Assembly (NCBI GenBank): GCA_036272195.1
Contig: DATAZE010000049.1
Coordinates: 124,001 to 188,000, forward strand
DNA: 64,000 bases
Direction: 5' to 3'
Source of the DNA: DASXHY01 sp036272195
GTDB lineage: Bacteria; Verrucomicrobiota; Verrucomicrobiia; Limisphaerales; DASXHY01
In this document: in pieces, positions 1-8,049 of the stretch
How positions within the stretch are numbered: the first letter of the stretch is position 1
Layout of the letters: the number at the start of each line of letters is the position of its first letter
Translations under genes and position numbers: made by a program
Notes under the pieces: model-generated
Database searches by the model: none
What the model saw: only the letters and a program-made list of their open reading frames with translations
Told to the model about the DNA's origin: nothing

Positions 1-684
1 GAAAAAGCATTGGATTCGATTACCCAGTGGCTGAAGGACCTGCTGCCCAGGGCGGGCTCCTGGGTCGCGGCGTCGTTTGCGTTAATCGCCGGCCTGGCGC
101 TGGTGCCGATATACGCGTTTTACCTGTTGCTGGAAAAGCGCGGCATCCAGTCCAAGTGGACCAATTATCTTCCGCTGAAAGATTCCACCTTCAAAGACGA
201 ACTCGTTTTTATTCTTCAGTCCATCAATGATTACATGATCGCTTTCTTTCGCGGGCAGGTGTTGGTGGCCATCTGCGACGGCATCTTGTACGGGATCGGT
301 TTTCTTCTCATCGGACTGCCTTACGCAATTCTGCTCGGGGCGGCAGCGATTGTCCTCACGATTGTCCCTTTCATTGGCGCGATTATTATTTTCGTCGTCG
401 CCATGATCATTGCGCTGGTCCAGTTCGGCGATTGGAAGCATCCGTTGCTAGTGCTGCTGGTATTCGGAATCGTGCAGACGCTGGAAGGCGTGGTGATTTC
501 ACCGCGCATCATGCGGGGTCGCGTCGGTTTGCATCCGCTCACCATCATCGTTGCGGTCATGGCGGGAACCACGCTCCTCGGCGGATTGCTAGGCGGTGTG
601 CTGGCCATTCCGCTCACGGCAGTCTTACGCGTGCTGATGGCGCGCTACGTGTGGAAACGTCCTTTACCCAAAGAAACCTCGTGA
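1..684 (+). CDS. AI-2E family (PerM-like) permease, 5' end missing
   Basis: This is the C-terminal part of an inner-membrane permease of the AI-2E/PerM family (UPF0118). The reading frame is open from the first base of the window, so the true start lies upstream; the TTG at 10 is not a convincing start. Visible are hydrophobic segments around residues 18-40, 75-105, 108-140, 145-165 and 180-210, and the family's C-terminal pattern with EGVVISPRIMRGRVGLHP followed by a last hydrophobic, glycine-rich helix pair. Family members move small molecules or ions (autoinducer-2, indole or Na+/H+ have been proposed), so the substrate cannot be assigned here. Its stop overlaps the GTG start of the methyltransferase (GTGA), suggesting translational coupling. 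Confidence 0.85.
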   Translation, partial: EKALDSITQWLKDLLPRAGSWVAASFALIAGLALVPIYAFYLLLEKRGIQSKWTNYLPLKDSTFKDELVFILQSINDYMIAFFRGQVLVAICDGILYGIGFLLIGLPYAILLGAAAIVLTIVPFIGAIIIFVVAMIIALVQFGDWKHPLLVLLVFGIVQTLEGVVISPRIMRGRVGLHPLTIIVAVMAGTTLLGGLLGGVLAIPLTAVLRVLMARYVWKRPLPKETS

Positions 685-1475
685 GTGTCCCTCCGTCATC
701 TTCTGAACGTGACCCGACCAATCGTTTTTCTTCTCGCGTGGAGAATTACGTGCGTTTTCGGCCCGGCTATCCCAGGGAAATTCTCGGCTTGCTGGAAACA
801 GAATGCGGGCTGGCCAAAAACTCAATCATCGCGGACATCGGTTCCGGCACGGGGAAATTGGCGGAACTGTTCCTCGCGAACGGTTATCGCGTGTACGGTG
901 TAGAGCCGAATCGTGAAATGCGCGAGGCGGGCGACCGATTGCTAAGTGGCTTTCCAAACTTCGGGAGCATTGCGGCAACCGCCGAGGATACAGGCTTCCC
1001 CCGCGCCAGCGTTGATTTCGTGACGGCCGGCCAGGCCTTTCATTGGTTTGATCGCGAACGTTGTCGAAAGGAATTCGCGCGCATTTTAAAATCAAGCGGC
1101 TGGATTGTGCTCATTTGGAATGATCGGCAGACGGACGCCACTGCATTTCTGGCCGAATACGAAAAACTGCTCAAAACCTACGCCACGGATTACTCCAAGG
1201 TGGATCACAAACAAATTGACGATGAGGTGGTGCGGAAATTTTTTGGCCAGGCACCGGCCAAAAAATTATTTCCCAGCAGGCAGGAATTTGATTTTGAAGG
1301 CTTGAAAGGCCGCTTGCTTTCCTCCTCCTATGCTCCGGAAAAAGGCCAGCGCGGCCACTCAGAAATGCTTCGCGATCTCGAAACACTCTTCAACAAGCAT
1401 CAGGAAGGCGGCCATGTCCAATTCCTTTACGACACGGTCGTGTATTACGGGCAATTGGATCATAGAGGCGGCTGA
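681..1475 (+). CDS. Class I SAM-dependent methyltransferase
   Basis: A 264-residue methyltransferase of the Methyltransf_11 type. The SAM-binding motif I is clear (IADIGSGTGKLAELF), followed by the acidic end of strand 2 (VYGVEPN) and a later AGQAFHWFD motif typical of small-molecule or trans-aconitate-like methyltransferases. I chose the GTG at 681 because it overlaps the permease stop and because the long upstream extension in this frame lies entirely inside the permease gene. Substrate unknown. No signal peptide or membrane segment is seen, so it should act in the cytoplasm. Confidence 0.82.
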   Translation: MSVPPSSSERDPTNRFSSRVENYVRFRPGYPREILGLLETECGLAKNSIIADIGSGTGKLAELFLANGYRVYGVEPNREMREAGDRLLSGFPNFGSIAATAEDTGFPRASVDFVTAGQAFHWFDRERCRKEFARILKSSGWIVLIWNDRQTDATAFLAEYEKLLKTYATDYSKVDHKQIDDEVVRKFFGQAPAKKLFPSRQEFDFEGLKGRLLSSSYAPEKGQRGHSEMLRDLETLFNKHQEGGHVQFLYDTVVYYGQLDHRGG

Positions 1476-1514
1476 GAGCTTGCCCCAGGTTAAAGATGGC
1501 GTTATTTTTTGTCC

Positions 1515-1733
1515 ATGATAGCCGCAGTCGAAATCGAACGGATGAGCCTCCCACAAAAGCTTGAAGCCATGGAACTCATCTGGAAATCCCTGGCTGCGGA
1601 CGCCGAACGATTGCAGTCGCCACGCTGGCACAAAACCATTCTTGAAAGCCGGTTAGCGAAAGTAGAAGCCGGAAAGGGCAAATTTCTAACTGTGGCGCAG
1701 CTCAAGAAGCGGCTGGCGAAACGGTCAAAATGA
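1515..1733 (+). CDS. Antitoxin of addiction module (PF09720-like)
   Basis: A 72-residue, largely helical charged protein resembling the putative addiction module component family. The pattern LPQKLEAMELIWKSL near the N-terminus and RLAKVEAGKGK later on are characteristic of that family. The ATG at 1515 gives the usual start; a TTG six bases upstream is also in frame. Its stop overlaps the next gene's start (ATGA at 1730-1733), the usual antitoxin-first arrangement. It is expected to bind and neutralise the downstream toxin and to autoregulate the pair; this is inferred from family and layout. Confidence 0.8.
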   Translation: MIAAVEIERMSLPQKLEAMELIWKSLAADAERLQSPRWHKTILESRLAKVEAGKGKFLTVAQLKKRLAKRSK

Positions 1734-2035
1734 GAAACGTTTTCGTTCTCGTTGAAGCAGCTGAAGACATCGAGAACGCCAGCGACTTTTACGACGCGCA
1801 AGAGCCCGGCATAGGAAGTTACTTTGCTGATTCACTTCTAGCCGACATCGAAAGCCTGGCTCTTTATCACGGAATCCATTTTCGACAGTTTGGCTTTTTC
1901 CGAATGCTTGCCCATCGTTTCCCTTTCGGCATCTATTATCGCGAAACAAAAACGGAAACACAGGTGTTCGCGGTATTGGATCTGCGTCGCAATCCAAGTT
2001 GGATACGCGAAGAACTAACCAAAAGAAGCCGCTGA
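1730..2035 (+). CDS. ParE/RelE-superfamily toxin
   Basis: A 101-residue protein of the ParE/RelE toxin fold. The N-terminal part (VEAAEDIENASDFYDAQEPG) fits the two-helix hairpin with the family's Y-x-x-Q-x-P-G-L-G-like motif, here YDAQEPGIGSYF, and the C-terminal strands end in FAVLDLRRNPSWIRE, which resembles the conserved H/R-x-x-R-P region. It is coupled to the antitoxin by an ATGA overlap. Whether it inhibits gyrase (ParE) or cleaves mRNA (RelE) cannot be told from the sequence; the antitoxin family and the YDAQEPGIG motif favour the ParE-type branch. Confidence 0.8.
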   Translation: MRNVFVLVEAAEDIENASDFYDAQEPGIGSYFADSLLADIESLALYHGIHFRQFGFFRMLAHRFPFGIYYRETKTETQVFAVLDLRRNPSWIREELTKRSR

Positions 2036-2037
2036 TA

Positions 2038-2607
2038 TTACCTGCCGATCAAATCCCGCACATCCACCGCTTCCATTCCCGCTGAACGAATCGCCTGCAT
2101 TCCCAAATCCGTATCCTCGTATCCTCGGCACAATTTTGGGTCCACACCAATGCGACGCGCCGCTTCCAGGAAAATATCAGGCGCGGGTTTTTGGTTCTTC
2201 ACCATTTCGCTGGTCACGACCGCGTCGAACAACTCACGAATTTTTAGCCGATCGAGCACCATGCCGATGATCCGCTCCGTACCGCCGGACGCGACTGCCA
2301 TAGGAATTTTTCCGTAATTGGCCCGGGCCACTTCAACGACGACGTGAATGGGTTCCACTTCGGCGAGCATTGGCAGAAACGCTTCTTCTTTTTCGTGCGC
2401 GACTGCAATGTGGTCGAGGGCGCGGCCCTGTTCCTGCGCGAGCAATTTCAAAATGTCGCGCGAGGGCACGCCGCCGAACGCGTAAAAACGGTCCTGGGGA
2501 AAATGCAGATTATGGCGCTCGGTAATCATCTTCCATGCGCGCCAATGCAGCGGCATGGTGTCGGCCAACGTGCCATCACAATCGAAAACTAAGCCTTTAG
2601 GTGTCAT
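2038..2607 (-). CDS. HAD-superfamily phosphatase, beta-phosphoglucomutase-like
   Basis: A 189-residue HAD hydrolase of subfamily IA. Motif I is FDCDGTLAD with the nucleophile and acid/base Asp at residues 9 and 11; motif II is VASGG, motif III NQKPAPDIF, and motif IV GYEDTDLG. The cap domain is of the small helical type seen in YqaB/YcjU sugar-phosphate phosphatases and beta-phosphoglucomutases, so a hexose- or pentose-phosphate substrate is likely. The gene begins directly after the prfA stop (no gap), so the two are probably co-transcribed, but there is no evident functional link. Confidence 0.85.
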   Translation of the reverse strand: MTPKGLVFDCDGTLADTMPLHWRAWKMITERHNLHFPQDRFYAFGGVPSRDILKLLAQEQGRALDHIAVAHEKEEAFLPMLAEVEPIHVVVEVARANYGKIPMAVASGGTERIIGMVLDRLKIRELFDAVVTSEMVKNQKPAPDIFLEAARRIGVDPKLCRGYEDTDLGMQAIRSAGMEAVDVRDLIGR

Positions 2608-3687
2608 TTAAAGTGTCAGTGCCGCAAATTTTTCCTCGAGATCATTCACAATCAACGGCTCGATCAATGGATCAAGGTCGCCTTCGATGAAATTGGCGAG
2701 GTTGTAGAGCGTCACATCGATGCGGTGATCGGTGACGCGATTTTGCGGGAAATTGTAGGTGCGGATTTTTTCACTGCGTTCGCCGGTGCCGACCTGTTCC
2801 TTGCGCTGCGCGGCGTATTTCGCGTTTTCTTCGGCGATTTTTCTCTCGAGCAATCGCGAGCGCAGGACGGTCATTGCCTTGGCGCGGTTTTTTATCTGCG
2901 ACCGCTCGTCGGCGATGCGGACGGTCAGGCCGCTGGGCTTGTGCTGAATTTGCACGGCGGAGTCAGTGGTGTTCACGCCCTGCCCACCCTTGCCAGACGC
3001 GCGGCAGACGGTGACATCGATGTCGTCCGGCTTGATTTCAACATCCACTTCCTGCGCTTCCGGCAACACGGCAACCGTGATGGTGCTGGTGTGGATGCGC
3101 CCCTGCGCCTCGGTGGCGGGAACGCGCTGGACGCGATGCACGCCGCTCTCGTATTTAAGACGCTTGAAAACATCGGCGCCGTTGATTTGAAAAACGATTT
3201 CCTTGTAGCCGCCGAGATCGGAGGGGCTGGAATCGAGGTTTTCAATTTTCCAACCGCGCGTTTCGGCGTAGCGCGTATACATCCTATAGAGGTCGGCGGC
3301 GAACAGCGCGGATTCCTGGCCGCCTGCGCCGGCGCGGATTTCCACAATCGTATTGCGTGAATCCGTTGGATGCGGGGGGAGGATGCCGAATTGAATCTGT
3401 TGCGCGAACCGCTTCTCATCGATCTCGAGGCGCGCGACTTCTTCCTTGGCCATTTGCGCCAATTCAGATTCCGTGGGTTCGGTCTTGAGCAGTGCGCGAT
3501 TTTCCACCAGGTCCGTGACCGTTTTTTGATAGGACTGACCGGCCGCCACCAACTCCTTGAGCCGGGCGTATTCCTTGGACAATTCCTGCGCGCGCTGCTG
3601 GTTGTCGAACGCCTTGGGATCGCTCAAAGCGGTTTCGACCTCGGCGAAGCGACGGGCGAATTTTTCTATGTGTGGTTTTAGATCCAT
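2608..3687 (-). CDS. prfA: Peptide chain release factor 1
   Basis: A 359-residue class I release factor, the normal length for RF1. The GGQ catalytic loop is plain (SGKGGQGVNTTDSAVQ, about residues 230-245) and is followed by the class I factor's SGL and DERSQIKNRAKAM regions. The codon-recognition region reads VPATEAQGRIHTST, matching the P-A/E-T tripeptide of RF1 rather than the SPF of RF2, so it should read UAA and UAG. It catalyses peptidyl-tRNA hydrolysis at termination. It lies downstream of rpmE, separated by a strong terminator hairpin, and upstream of the HAD phosphatase with no gap. Confidence 0.96.
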   Translation of the reverse strand: MDLKPHIEKFARRFAEVETALSDPKAFDNQQRAQELSKEYARLKELVAAGQSYQKTVTDLVENRALLKTEPTESELAQMAKEEVARLEIDEKRFAQQIQFGILPPHPTDSRNTIVEIRAGAGGQESALFAADLYRMYTRYAETRGWKIENLDSSPSDLGGYKEIVFQINGADVFKRLKYESGVHRVQRVPATEAQGRIHTSTITVAVLPEAQEVDVEIKPDDIDVTVCRASGKGGQGVNTTDSAVQIQHKPSGLTVRIADERSQIKNRAKAMTVLRSRLLERKIAEENAKYAAQRKEQVGTGERSEKIRTYNFPQNRVTDHRIDVTLYNLANFIEGDLDPLIEPLIVNDLEEKFAALTL

Positions 3688-3766
3688 TTGAAAACGTGTT
3701 TCGTATTGCGTGTTCCGTGATTTTACATGAACACCGCAAATACAAAATTGACGTCACGGACCACGT

Positions 3767-3810
3767 AAAAAGACAACGCCCGCAGTCCGATAAAAGGAGG
3801 CTGCGGGCGT
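3767..3810 (-). terminator. Rho-independent terminator of rpmE
   Basis: A perfect 10-bp inverted repeat (ACGCCCGCAG, 3776-3785 and 3801-3810) with a 15-nt loop, followed on the minus strand by GTTGTCTTTTT. It lies 15 bp downstream of the rpmE stop, so prfA probably has its own promoter between here and 3687. Confidence 0.85.
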
Positions 3811-3824
3811 GGTTTCGAAAAACG

Positions 3825-4067
3825 CTATTTCTTCTTTTTCTTCGTGGCGAACGCGGCCTGGGCGGCTTGCGTCTTGGCGGCGCGCTGCTGGAACTTATCC
3901 ACGCGTCCGGCGGTATCCACGAATTTCTGCTGACCGGTGTAAAACGGATGGCACACGTTACAAATGCCGACGATAATGGTCGGCTTGGTGGAGCGGGTCT
4001 TGATCACGTTGCCGCAGGCGCAACGGATTTCGGCTTCCACATATTTCGGATGAATGTCTGCTTTCAT
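3825..4067 (-). CDS. rpmE: 50S ribosomal protein L31 (zinc-binding type)
   Basis: An 80-residue L31 starting MKADIHPKY, the universal L31 N-terminus; an in-frame ATG 12 bases upstream is less likely. The zinc ligands are present (CACGN near residue 15 and CNVCHPF near 35), so this is the C+ zinc-containing form. The tail is longer than that of E. coli L31 and ends in an Ala/Gln-rich stretch and KKKKK, as in several PVC bacteria. It is monocistronic, closed by the hairpin at 3767-3810. Confidence 0.95.
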   Translation of the reverse strand: MKADIHPKYVEAEIRCACGNVIKTRSTKPTIIVGICNVCHPFYTGQQKFVDTAGRVDKFQQRAAKTQAAQAAFATKKKKK

Positions 4068-4150
4068 AAAAGGCCGCACAAAATACCACCGGCGCAGTGG
4101 ATTACAAGCGGGAAATTTGAGGTTTTTCTCACCATTTCACCAAATATCAC

Positions 4151-4250
4151 CAATTGACGATTTGCGATTTACGAGCGAGGGAGGCAGGAGGGAGCGTTTT
4201 GACGTATTCCGCCTTAAAATTGTAAATCGTATATCGCAAATCGTAAATTC
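4151..4250. repeat. Inverted-repeat element of the TTTGCGATTTACGA family
   Basis: The left arm (4151-4175) holds GATTTGCGATTTACGAG, and the right arm (4219-4250) holds its near complement repeated twice (TCGTATATCGCAAATCGTAA). A second copy of the family lies at 10519-10618. It sits in the divergent gap between rpmE and the next phosphatase gene and could form a long hairpin in RNA. Confidence 0.6.
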
Positions 4251-4270
4251 CCCCTTATCTTCTCGGCGCG

Positions 4271-4942
4271 ATGATTCGGCTGGTTTTATTCGATATCGAT
4301 GGGACGCTGGTTCATACCGGCGGCGCAGGCATCAAGGCATTTGCCAAGGTGTTCCAAACGGAATTCGACGCGCACGACGGCTTTGAGAAATTGAAGTTCG
4401 CCGGGCGCACGGACGTCAGCCTGGTGCGGGAATTTTTTGTTTATCACAAAGTCGCGCCGACGCCGGAAAACTTTGAACGCTTTTTTGAGCGATACGTTTT
4501 CTGGCTGGATTACATTCTCGACCACAGCAAAACCGAGGCGTGCCCGGGCGTTTGGGAATTCATGGGCGCCTTAAAAAGACTGCCGAACCCGCCCTTGATG
4601 GGATTACTCACCGGCAACATCCGGCTCGGCGCGGAAATCAAGCTGCGCCATTTCGATTTATGGAAGGAGTTCGAGATGGGCGCGTTCGCCGATGACAATG
4701 AAGACCGCGACTTGATCGCCGTTGCCGCGCGCGAACGAGGGCGGCGCATCCTCGGCAAAAGCCTGCGCGATGATGAAATTCTGGTGATCGGCGATACGCC
4801 GTTCGATATCCGATGCGGACGCGCGATTAACGCCAAAGTCCTGGCCGTGGCAACCGGCGGCGCAACATTGGATGAACTGAAACGGCACCAACCGGATTGG
4901 GCGGTGGAGGATTTACGGCGAGTGGATGTGAGGGAATTGTGA
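4271..4942 (+). CDS. HAD-superfamily hydrolase, phosphoglycolate phosphatase-like
   Basis: A 223-residue HAD hydrolase. Motif I is LFDIDGTLVHT (Asp 8 and 10), motif II lies in LLTGNIR, and motif IV in VIGDTPFDIRCGRA. The helical cap between motifs I and II (about residues 20-85) matches the Gph branch. A probable role is dephosphorylation of 2-phosphoglycolate or a similar small phosphate; the exact substrate is inferred. The gene is not co-directional with its neighbours and ends in a palindromic region that may serve as its terminator. Confidence 0.82.
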   Translation: MIRLVLFDIDGTLVHTGGAGIKAFAKVFQTEFDAHDGFEKLKFAGRTDVSLVREFFVYHKVAPTPENFERFFERYVFWLDYILDHSKTEACPGVWEFMGALKRLPNPPLMGLLTGNIRLGAEIKLRHFDLWKEFEMGAFADDNEDRDLIAVAARERGRRILGKSLRDDEILVIGDTPFDIRCGRAINAKVLAVATGGATLDELKRHQPDWAVEDLRRVDVREL

Positions 4943-4972
4943 AACCGTTAAGCAGGTTAAATAAGTTACATG

Positions 4973-5007
4973 GTTAAATAGGCAGGAATGCGTTCAGCCT
5001 ATTTAAC
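4973..5007. terminator. Bidirectional hairpin between convergent genes
   Basis: An 11-bp perfect inverted repeat (GTTAAATAGGC, 4973-4983 and 4997-5007) inside a larger run of GTTAAAT-like units spaced about 9 bases apart (4943-5035). It separates the convergent HAD and FmdB genes. There is no strong T-run, so termination is only likely, not certain. Confidence 0.5.
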
Positions 5008-5035
5008 GGTTTAACTCATTTAACTATTTAACCCT

Positions 5036-5251
5036 TCAATGACACCCGCAGCCGGGCCCGCAACTTCCGCCACTCCGTTTTGGCGATGAACCGGGGACGC
5101 CCTCCGCATTCGCTGAGGCGAAGGTGGAGAATTTTTTCTCAAGCTGCGTGGAGCCGCATTGAGGGCATGTGGCACCTTCCCAATTGCTGGAACGGACGAG
5201 TATTTCGCTGTCTTTCCCACATTTTTCACAATGAAACTCGTATAACGGCAT
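5036..5251 (-). CDS. FmdB family zinc-ribbon protein
   Basis: A 71-residue protein beginning MPLYEFHCEKCGKDSEIL, the signature of the FmdB/CxxC_CXXC_SSSS putative regulatory family. Two CxxC knuckles (CEKC, CPQC) form a zinc ribbon, and the Ser/Gly/Cys-rich tail ends in CGPGCGCH. The family was named for a formamidase regulator in Methylophilus, but its molecular role is unknown. It is monocistronic and convergent with the HAD gene. Confidence 0.9.
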   Translation of the reverse strand: MPLYEFHCEKCGKDSEILVRSSNWEGATCPQCGSTQLEKKFSTFASANAEGVPGSSPKRSGGSCGPGCGCH

Positions 5252-5284
5252 AAAAGAAAAATAGCGCGGCCCGCGAAAACCTCA

Positions 5285-5320
5285 AGATGGAAACTCGCCA
5301 GCGAGACGCCGGCGCTCCCC
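5285..5320. repeat. Partial REP-like palindrome (AGACGCCGGCGCTCC family)
   Basis: GCGAGACGCCGGCGCTCCCC matches one arm of the complete element at 31389-31487. Only one side is well preserved here. The rest of the 200-bp gap 5252-5451 shows no gene. Confidence 0.5.
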
Positions 5321-5451
5321 GGGCTCACCCCGCCCACGAGTAGCAAATTTCCCCATCCGCCCTCACCAACCATCGAGGATATATTGATGCAACCATCGGC
5401 AGGGATTTTGGAGAACCAGGGCTGTCCACTCCAGCCAAGCTGAAGAAACTT

Positions 5452-5820
5452 ATGAAGAAAAAGATAATGAGGTTGGGCATTTTGCCATTGATTACAATTA
5501 CAGCCGGAAGCGTCCTGCTGAGCGGGTGCGTTTCCCATCATCGCGAGGCGGTCTTTACCACCGAGCCGGTGACAACGACGACGCGCACGGTGGTGGTGAC
5601 GGAAGAACCGCCGCCGCCGCGGACGGAGATTGAGGGGACTGCGCCGAGCGAAGCGCAAGTATGGACGCCCGGTTATTGGACTAACGTGAATGGCAACTGG
5701 GTTTGGATGCCGGGCCATTGGGAACTGCGCCCGCGCGTGAACGCTGTCTGGGTGCCAGGTCACTGGGACAAAAATTCCGACGGCAAAGGCTGGATCTGGA
5801 CGGCGGGACGTTGGGAATGA
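5452..5820 (+). CDS. YXWGXW-type repeat lipoprotein
   Basis: A 122-residue exported lipoprotein. The N-terminus KKKIMRLGILPL plus a hydrophobic stretch ends in the lipobox LLSGC (Cys about residue 25). A Thr/Pro-rich linker follows, then four aromatic repeats: WTPGYW, WMPGHWE, WVPGHWD and WTAGRWE. These match the YXWGXW (WxxGxW) repeats found in small envelope proteins of Gram-negative bacteria; their function is unknown, but the repeats likely form a short beta-solenoid or bind a partner at the membrane. It is a single gene flanked by repeat elements. Confidence 0.8.
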   Translation: MKKKIMRLGILPLITITAGSVLLSGCVSHHREAVFTTEPVTTTTRTVVVTEEPPPPRTEIEGTAPSEAQVWTPGYWTNVNGNWVWMPGHWELRPRVNAVWVPGHWDKNSDGKGWIWTAGRWE

Positions 5821-5830
5821 CGCTGAAAAC

Positions 5831-5903
5831 CGTAGCCGCCGACCTTGGGAGGCTCAGACCGTTTATGCGGGAAAAGTCAGAGCCTCCTTACGTCGGCTGC
5901 TAC
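5831..5903. repeat. Dispersed inverted repeat, GTAGCCGCCGACCT...GTCGGCTGCTAC family
   Basis: Outer arms GTAGCCGCCGACCTTGGGAGGCTC and GAGCCTCCTTACGTCGGCTGCTAC pair with a few mismatches and enclose a variable loop. A second copy lies at 9221-9293. It follows the lipoprotein gene and precedes the convergent ychF stop. Confidence 0.7.
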
Positions 5904-5919
5904 AGAATGAACCACCCGC

Positions 5920-7023
5920 CTAGACGTTGAACTTGAAGAGCATCACGTCGCCATCCTTAACCACGTATTCCTTGCCTTCCATGCGGTAAAGGCCTTTTTC
6001 GCGGGCGGCGCCCACGGAACCGCATTTTAGCAGGTCATCGTAGGCGACGGTTTCGGCCTTGATGAATCCGCGCTCAAAATCCGAGTGGATGACTCCCGCC
6101 GCTTTCGGCGCGGTATCGCCAACGTGAATGGTCCACGCGCGCACTTCTTTTTCCCCCGCCGTGAAATACGTGCGCAGGCCGAGCAAATGATAGGTGGCGC
6201 GAATAAGCTGCCCGACACCACTCTCCTGCACCCCCAACTCTTTCAAAAAGTCGCGAGCTTCTTCAGCTGAAAGGTCAATCAAATCACTCTCAATCTGCGC
6301 GCTGATGACCACCGCTTCGCAGGCGAAATGTTGCTGCGCGAACTCGCGAACTTTTACGACGTAAGGATTCGTATCGGCGCCGGCAAGATCGCCCTCCTTC
6401 ACGTTGCACGCAAAAATCGTGGGCTTGTCGGTCATCAACCAGAACAGGCGCGACACGGCCTTTTCTTCCGGCGTGAGTTCGAGCGTGATGGCGGGTTTGC
6501 CGGTGTTCAAGTGCGGCTCGAGTTTTTTCAGGACCGCCTCTTCAGCGAGCGCGACCTTGTCACCGCGCTTGGCGTCTTTGGCGACTTTATCAAGCCGTTT
6601 TTTCACAGCGTCCAAATCCGACAGCACCAATTCCGTTATGATCGTCTCGATATCGCGAATGGGATCGATTGCGCCGGCGACGTGATGAATGTCCGGGTCA
6701 TCAAAGCAACGGACCACCTGCACGATGGCGTCTACTTCGCGGATGTGACTGAGAAATTTATTGCCGAGCCCTTCGCCTTGCGACGCGCCTTTCACCAGGC
6801 CCGCGATGTCCACGAATTCCACGGCGGCGGGAATGATGACGGAGGTCTTTGCGATTTTGGAAAGCGGCTCAAGCCGCGCATCGGGCACGGTGACGATGCC
6901 GATGTTGGGGTCGATGGTGCAAAAGGGGTAATTCGCCGCCTCCGCTTTTCGAGTGCGGGTGACAGCGTTAAACAATGTGGATTTGCCGACGTTCGGCAAA
7001 CCGACGATTCCAGCTCGTAACAT
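5920..7023 (-). CDS. ychF: Redox-regulated ATPase YchF (OLA1 homologue)
   Basis: A 367-residue Obg-family P-loop protein. I start it at MLRAGIVGLPNVGKST, which places the Walker A motif at residues 7-15 as in all YchF proteins; the 39 upstream in-frame codons have no counterpart. G3 is FVDIAGLVKGAS, and the G4 position reads NVKE instead of NKxD, the change that gives this family ATP over GTP preference. The C-terminal TGS-like domain (about residues 280-365) ends VKDGDVMLFKFNV. It binds ribosomes and takes part in stress responses. It is divergent from the broken lipoprotein gene at 7204. Confidence 0.96.
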   Translation of the reverse strand: MLRAGIVGLPNVGKSTLFNAVTRTRKAEAANYPFCTIDPNIGIVTVPDARLEPLSKIAKTSVIIPAAVEFVDIAGLVKGASQGEGLGNKFLSHIREVDAIVQVVRCFDDPDIHHVAGAIDPIRDIETIITELVLSDLDAVKKRLDKVAKDAKRGDKVALAEEAVLKKLEPHLNTGKPAITLELTPEEKAVSRLFWLMTDKPTIFACNVKEGDLAGADTNPYVVKVREFAQQHFACEAVVISAQIESDLIDLSAEEARDFLKELGVQESGVGQLIRATYHLLGLRTYFTAGEKEVRAWTIHVGDTAPKAAGVIHSDFERGFIKAETVAYDDLLKCGSVGAAREKGLYRMEGKEYVVKDGDVMLFKFNV

Positions 7024-7203
7024 AGCAATGACCTCGCGCCGAGAGACGACACGAGTCCGGTAAACTGCGCGGTCTGCGCGGACAAAACAAGCGATAAAAT
7101 GAGCGCACACTTCGCCCGACCCTCCGAGTCTGCGCGGCAAAATTCGTTTGCAAACGATTTAGGTTGCGCTAAAGCTTTGGCCGCAAGAACTATAATAATT
7201 ATC

Positions 7204-7932
7204 ATGAAGGCATTTCTATCATCTCTAGGGAAAGGTTTCGCGTGGGGTCTGGGTGCTGTTGTTTTGCTGATGGCCGGATGCGCCACAACGGACCAGAACG
7301 GGACAACCGGACAAGCGCCTGGTTTCGCCACTCACTACCGATCGACCGATGGGCGGCACGTAGATATCGGCCCAAGCACGCCGGGAAACGATGGATTGGT
7401 GTTCAAGGAGCCGCACATGGACCGGTGCTGACTGGCGACGAATTTCAACTTCAACGGATACGACGTGCTTTATATCGAGCCGACATTGTCCACGGCCAAA
7501 TTCCATGACGACGAAGTGACGCCCCACGAATTGGCGAAACAAGCCATTGTGCTGGAATCACGGCGAGAGTTGGAATCGCGCGGGATGTTTCCGAAAGTTG
7601 TCACGACCGAGGCGGAGGTTCCGTCGGGTGCGCACGTGTTAAAGCTGGAAAACACGATCGTGGAGTACAAGAAGGGTGGCGGCGCGGCGCGGTATTGGGC
7701 GGGACTTTACGGCGCGGGCCAGCCGGTTGTGCGGGTACTGGGCAAAATGACGGATGGCGACAAAACGGTGTTTGAGTACGACATGCGGCGGAGCGGAGTG
7801 TCAGGTTCATCGCGTGTCTTCGGCGGCTACATGAAGGACACGGACATTCAACTTGGCGACATTCGCAGCCTGACGCTGGATTTGGGAGATTTCATTTCCG
7901 CCATTGCCGGGAAGTTTCCAGTGGAGAAGTAA
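7204..7932 (+). pseudogene. Lipoprotein gene interrupted by an in-frame TGA (DUF4410-like)
   Basis: Codons 1-75 encode an exported lipoprotein N-terminus: a hydrophobic signal with lipobox LLMAGC (Cys 26), then a Thr/Gly-rich linker. TGA at 7429-7431 stops translation, yet the same frame is open for 166 more codons to 7932 and resembles the body of DUF4410-type lipoproteins (YDVLYIEPTLS near its start, then two GG-rich strands and a terminal hydrophobic helix). A TGG-to-TGA change (Trp 76) would explain it. Reasonable readings are a decaying gene, a sequencing error, or stop-codon read-through. No downstream SECIS-like reason to suspect selenocysteine was seen. The family assignment is tentative. 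Confidence 0.6.
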
Positions 7933-7972
7933 ATTAGAGCATCTCCATCAATCTAGCTTTCAATTTTTCGAC

Positions 7973-8004
7973 GCAAGGGCCGCCAATCGGCGGCCTTGCT
8001 TTTT
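7973..8004 (+). terminator. Rho-independent terminator
   Basis: GCAAGGGCCGCC pairs with GGCGGCCTTGC with one bulged base and a 3-nt loop, followed by TTTTTA. It lies 41 bp after the stop of the interrupted lipoprotein frame, which suggests the whole 7204-7932 stretch is, or recently was, one transcription unit. Confidence 0.8.
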
Positions 8005-8049
8005 AGAGAGAAGGTTTTTTGCGGGCAGGAACGCCGCGCTCCAGCGCCA

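Noticed and set aside
7429..7431. Selenocysteine at the in-frame TGA of the lipoprotein gene
   Set aside because: No redox-type Cys/Sec motif context and no convincing SECIS-like hairpin directly downstream; a nonsense change is simpler.
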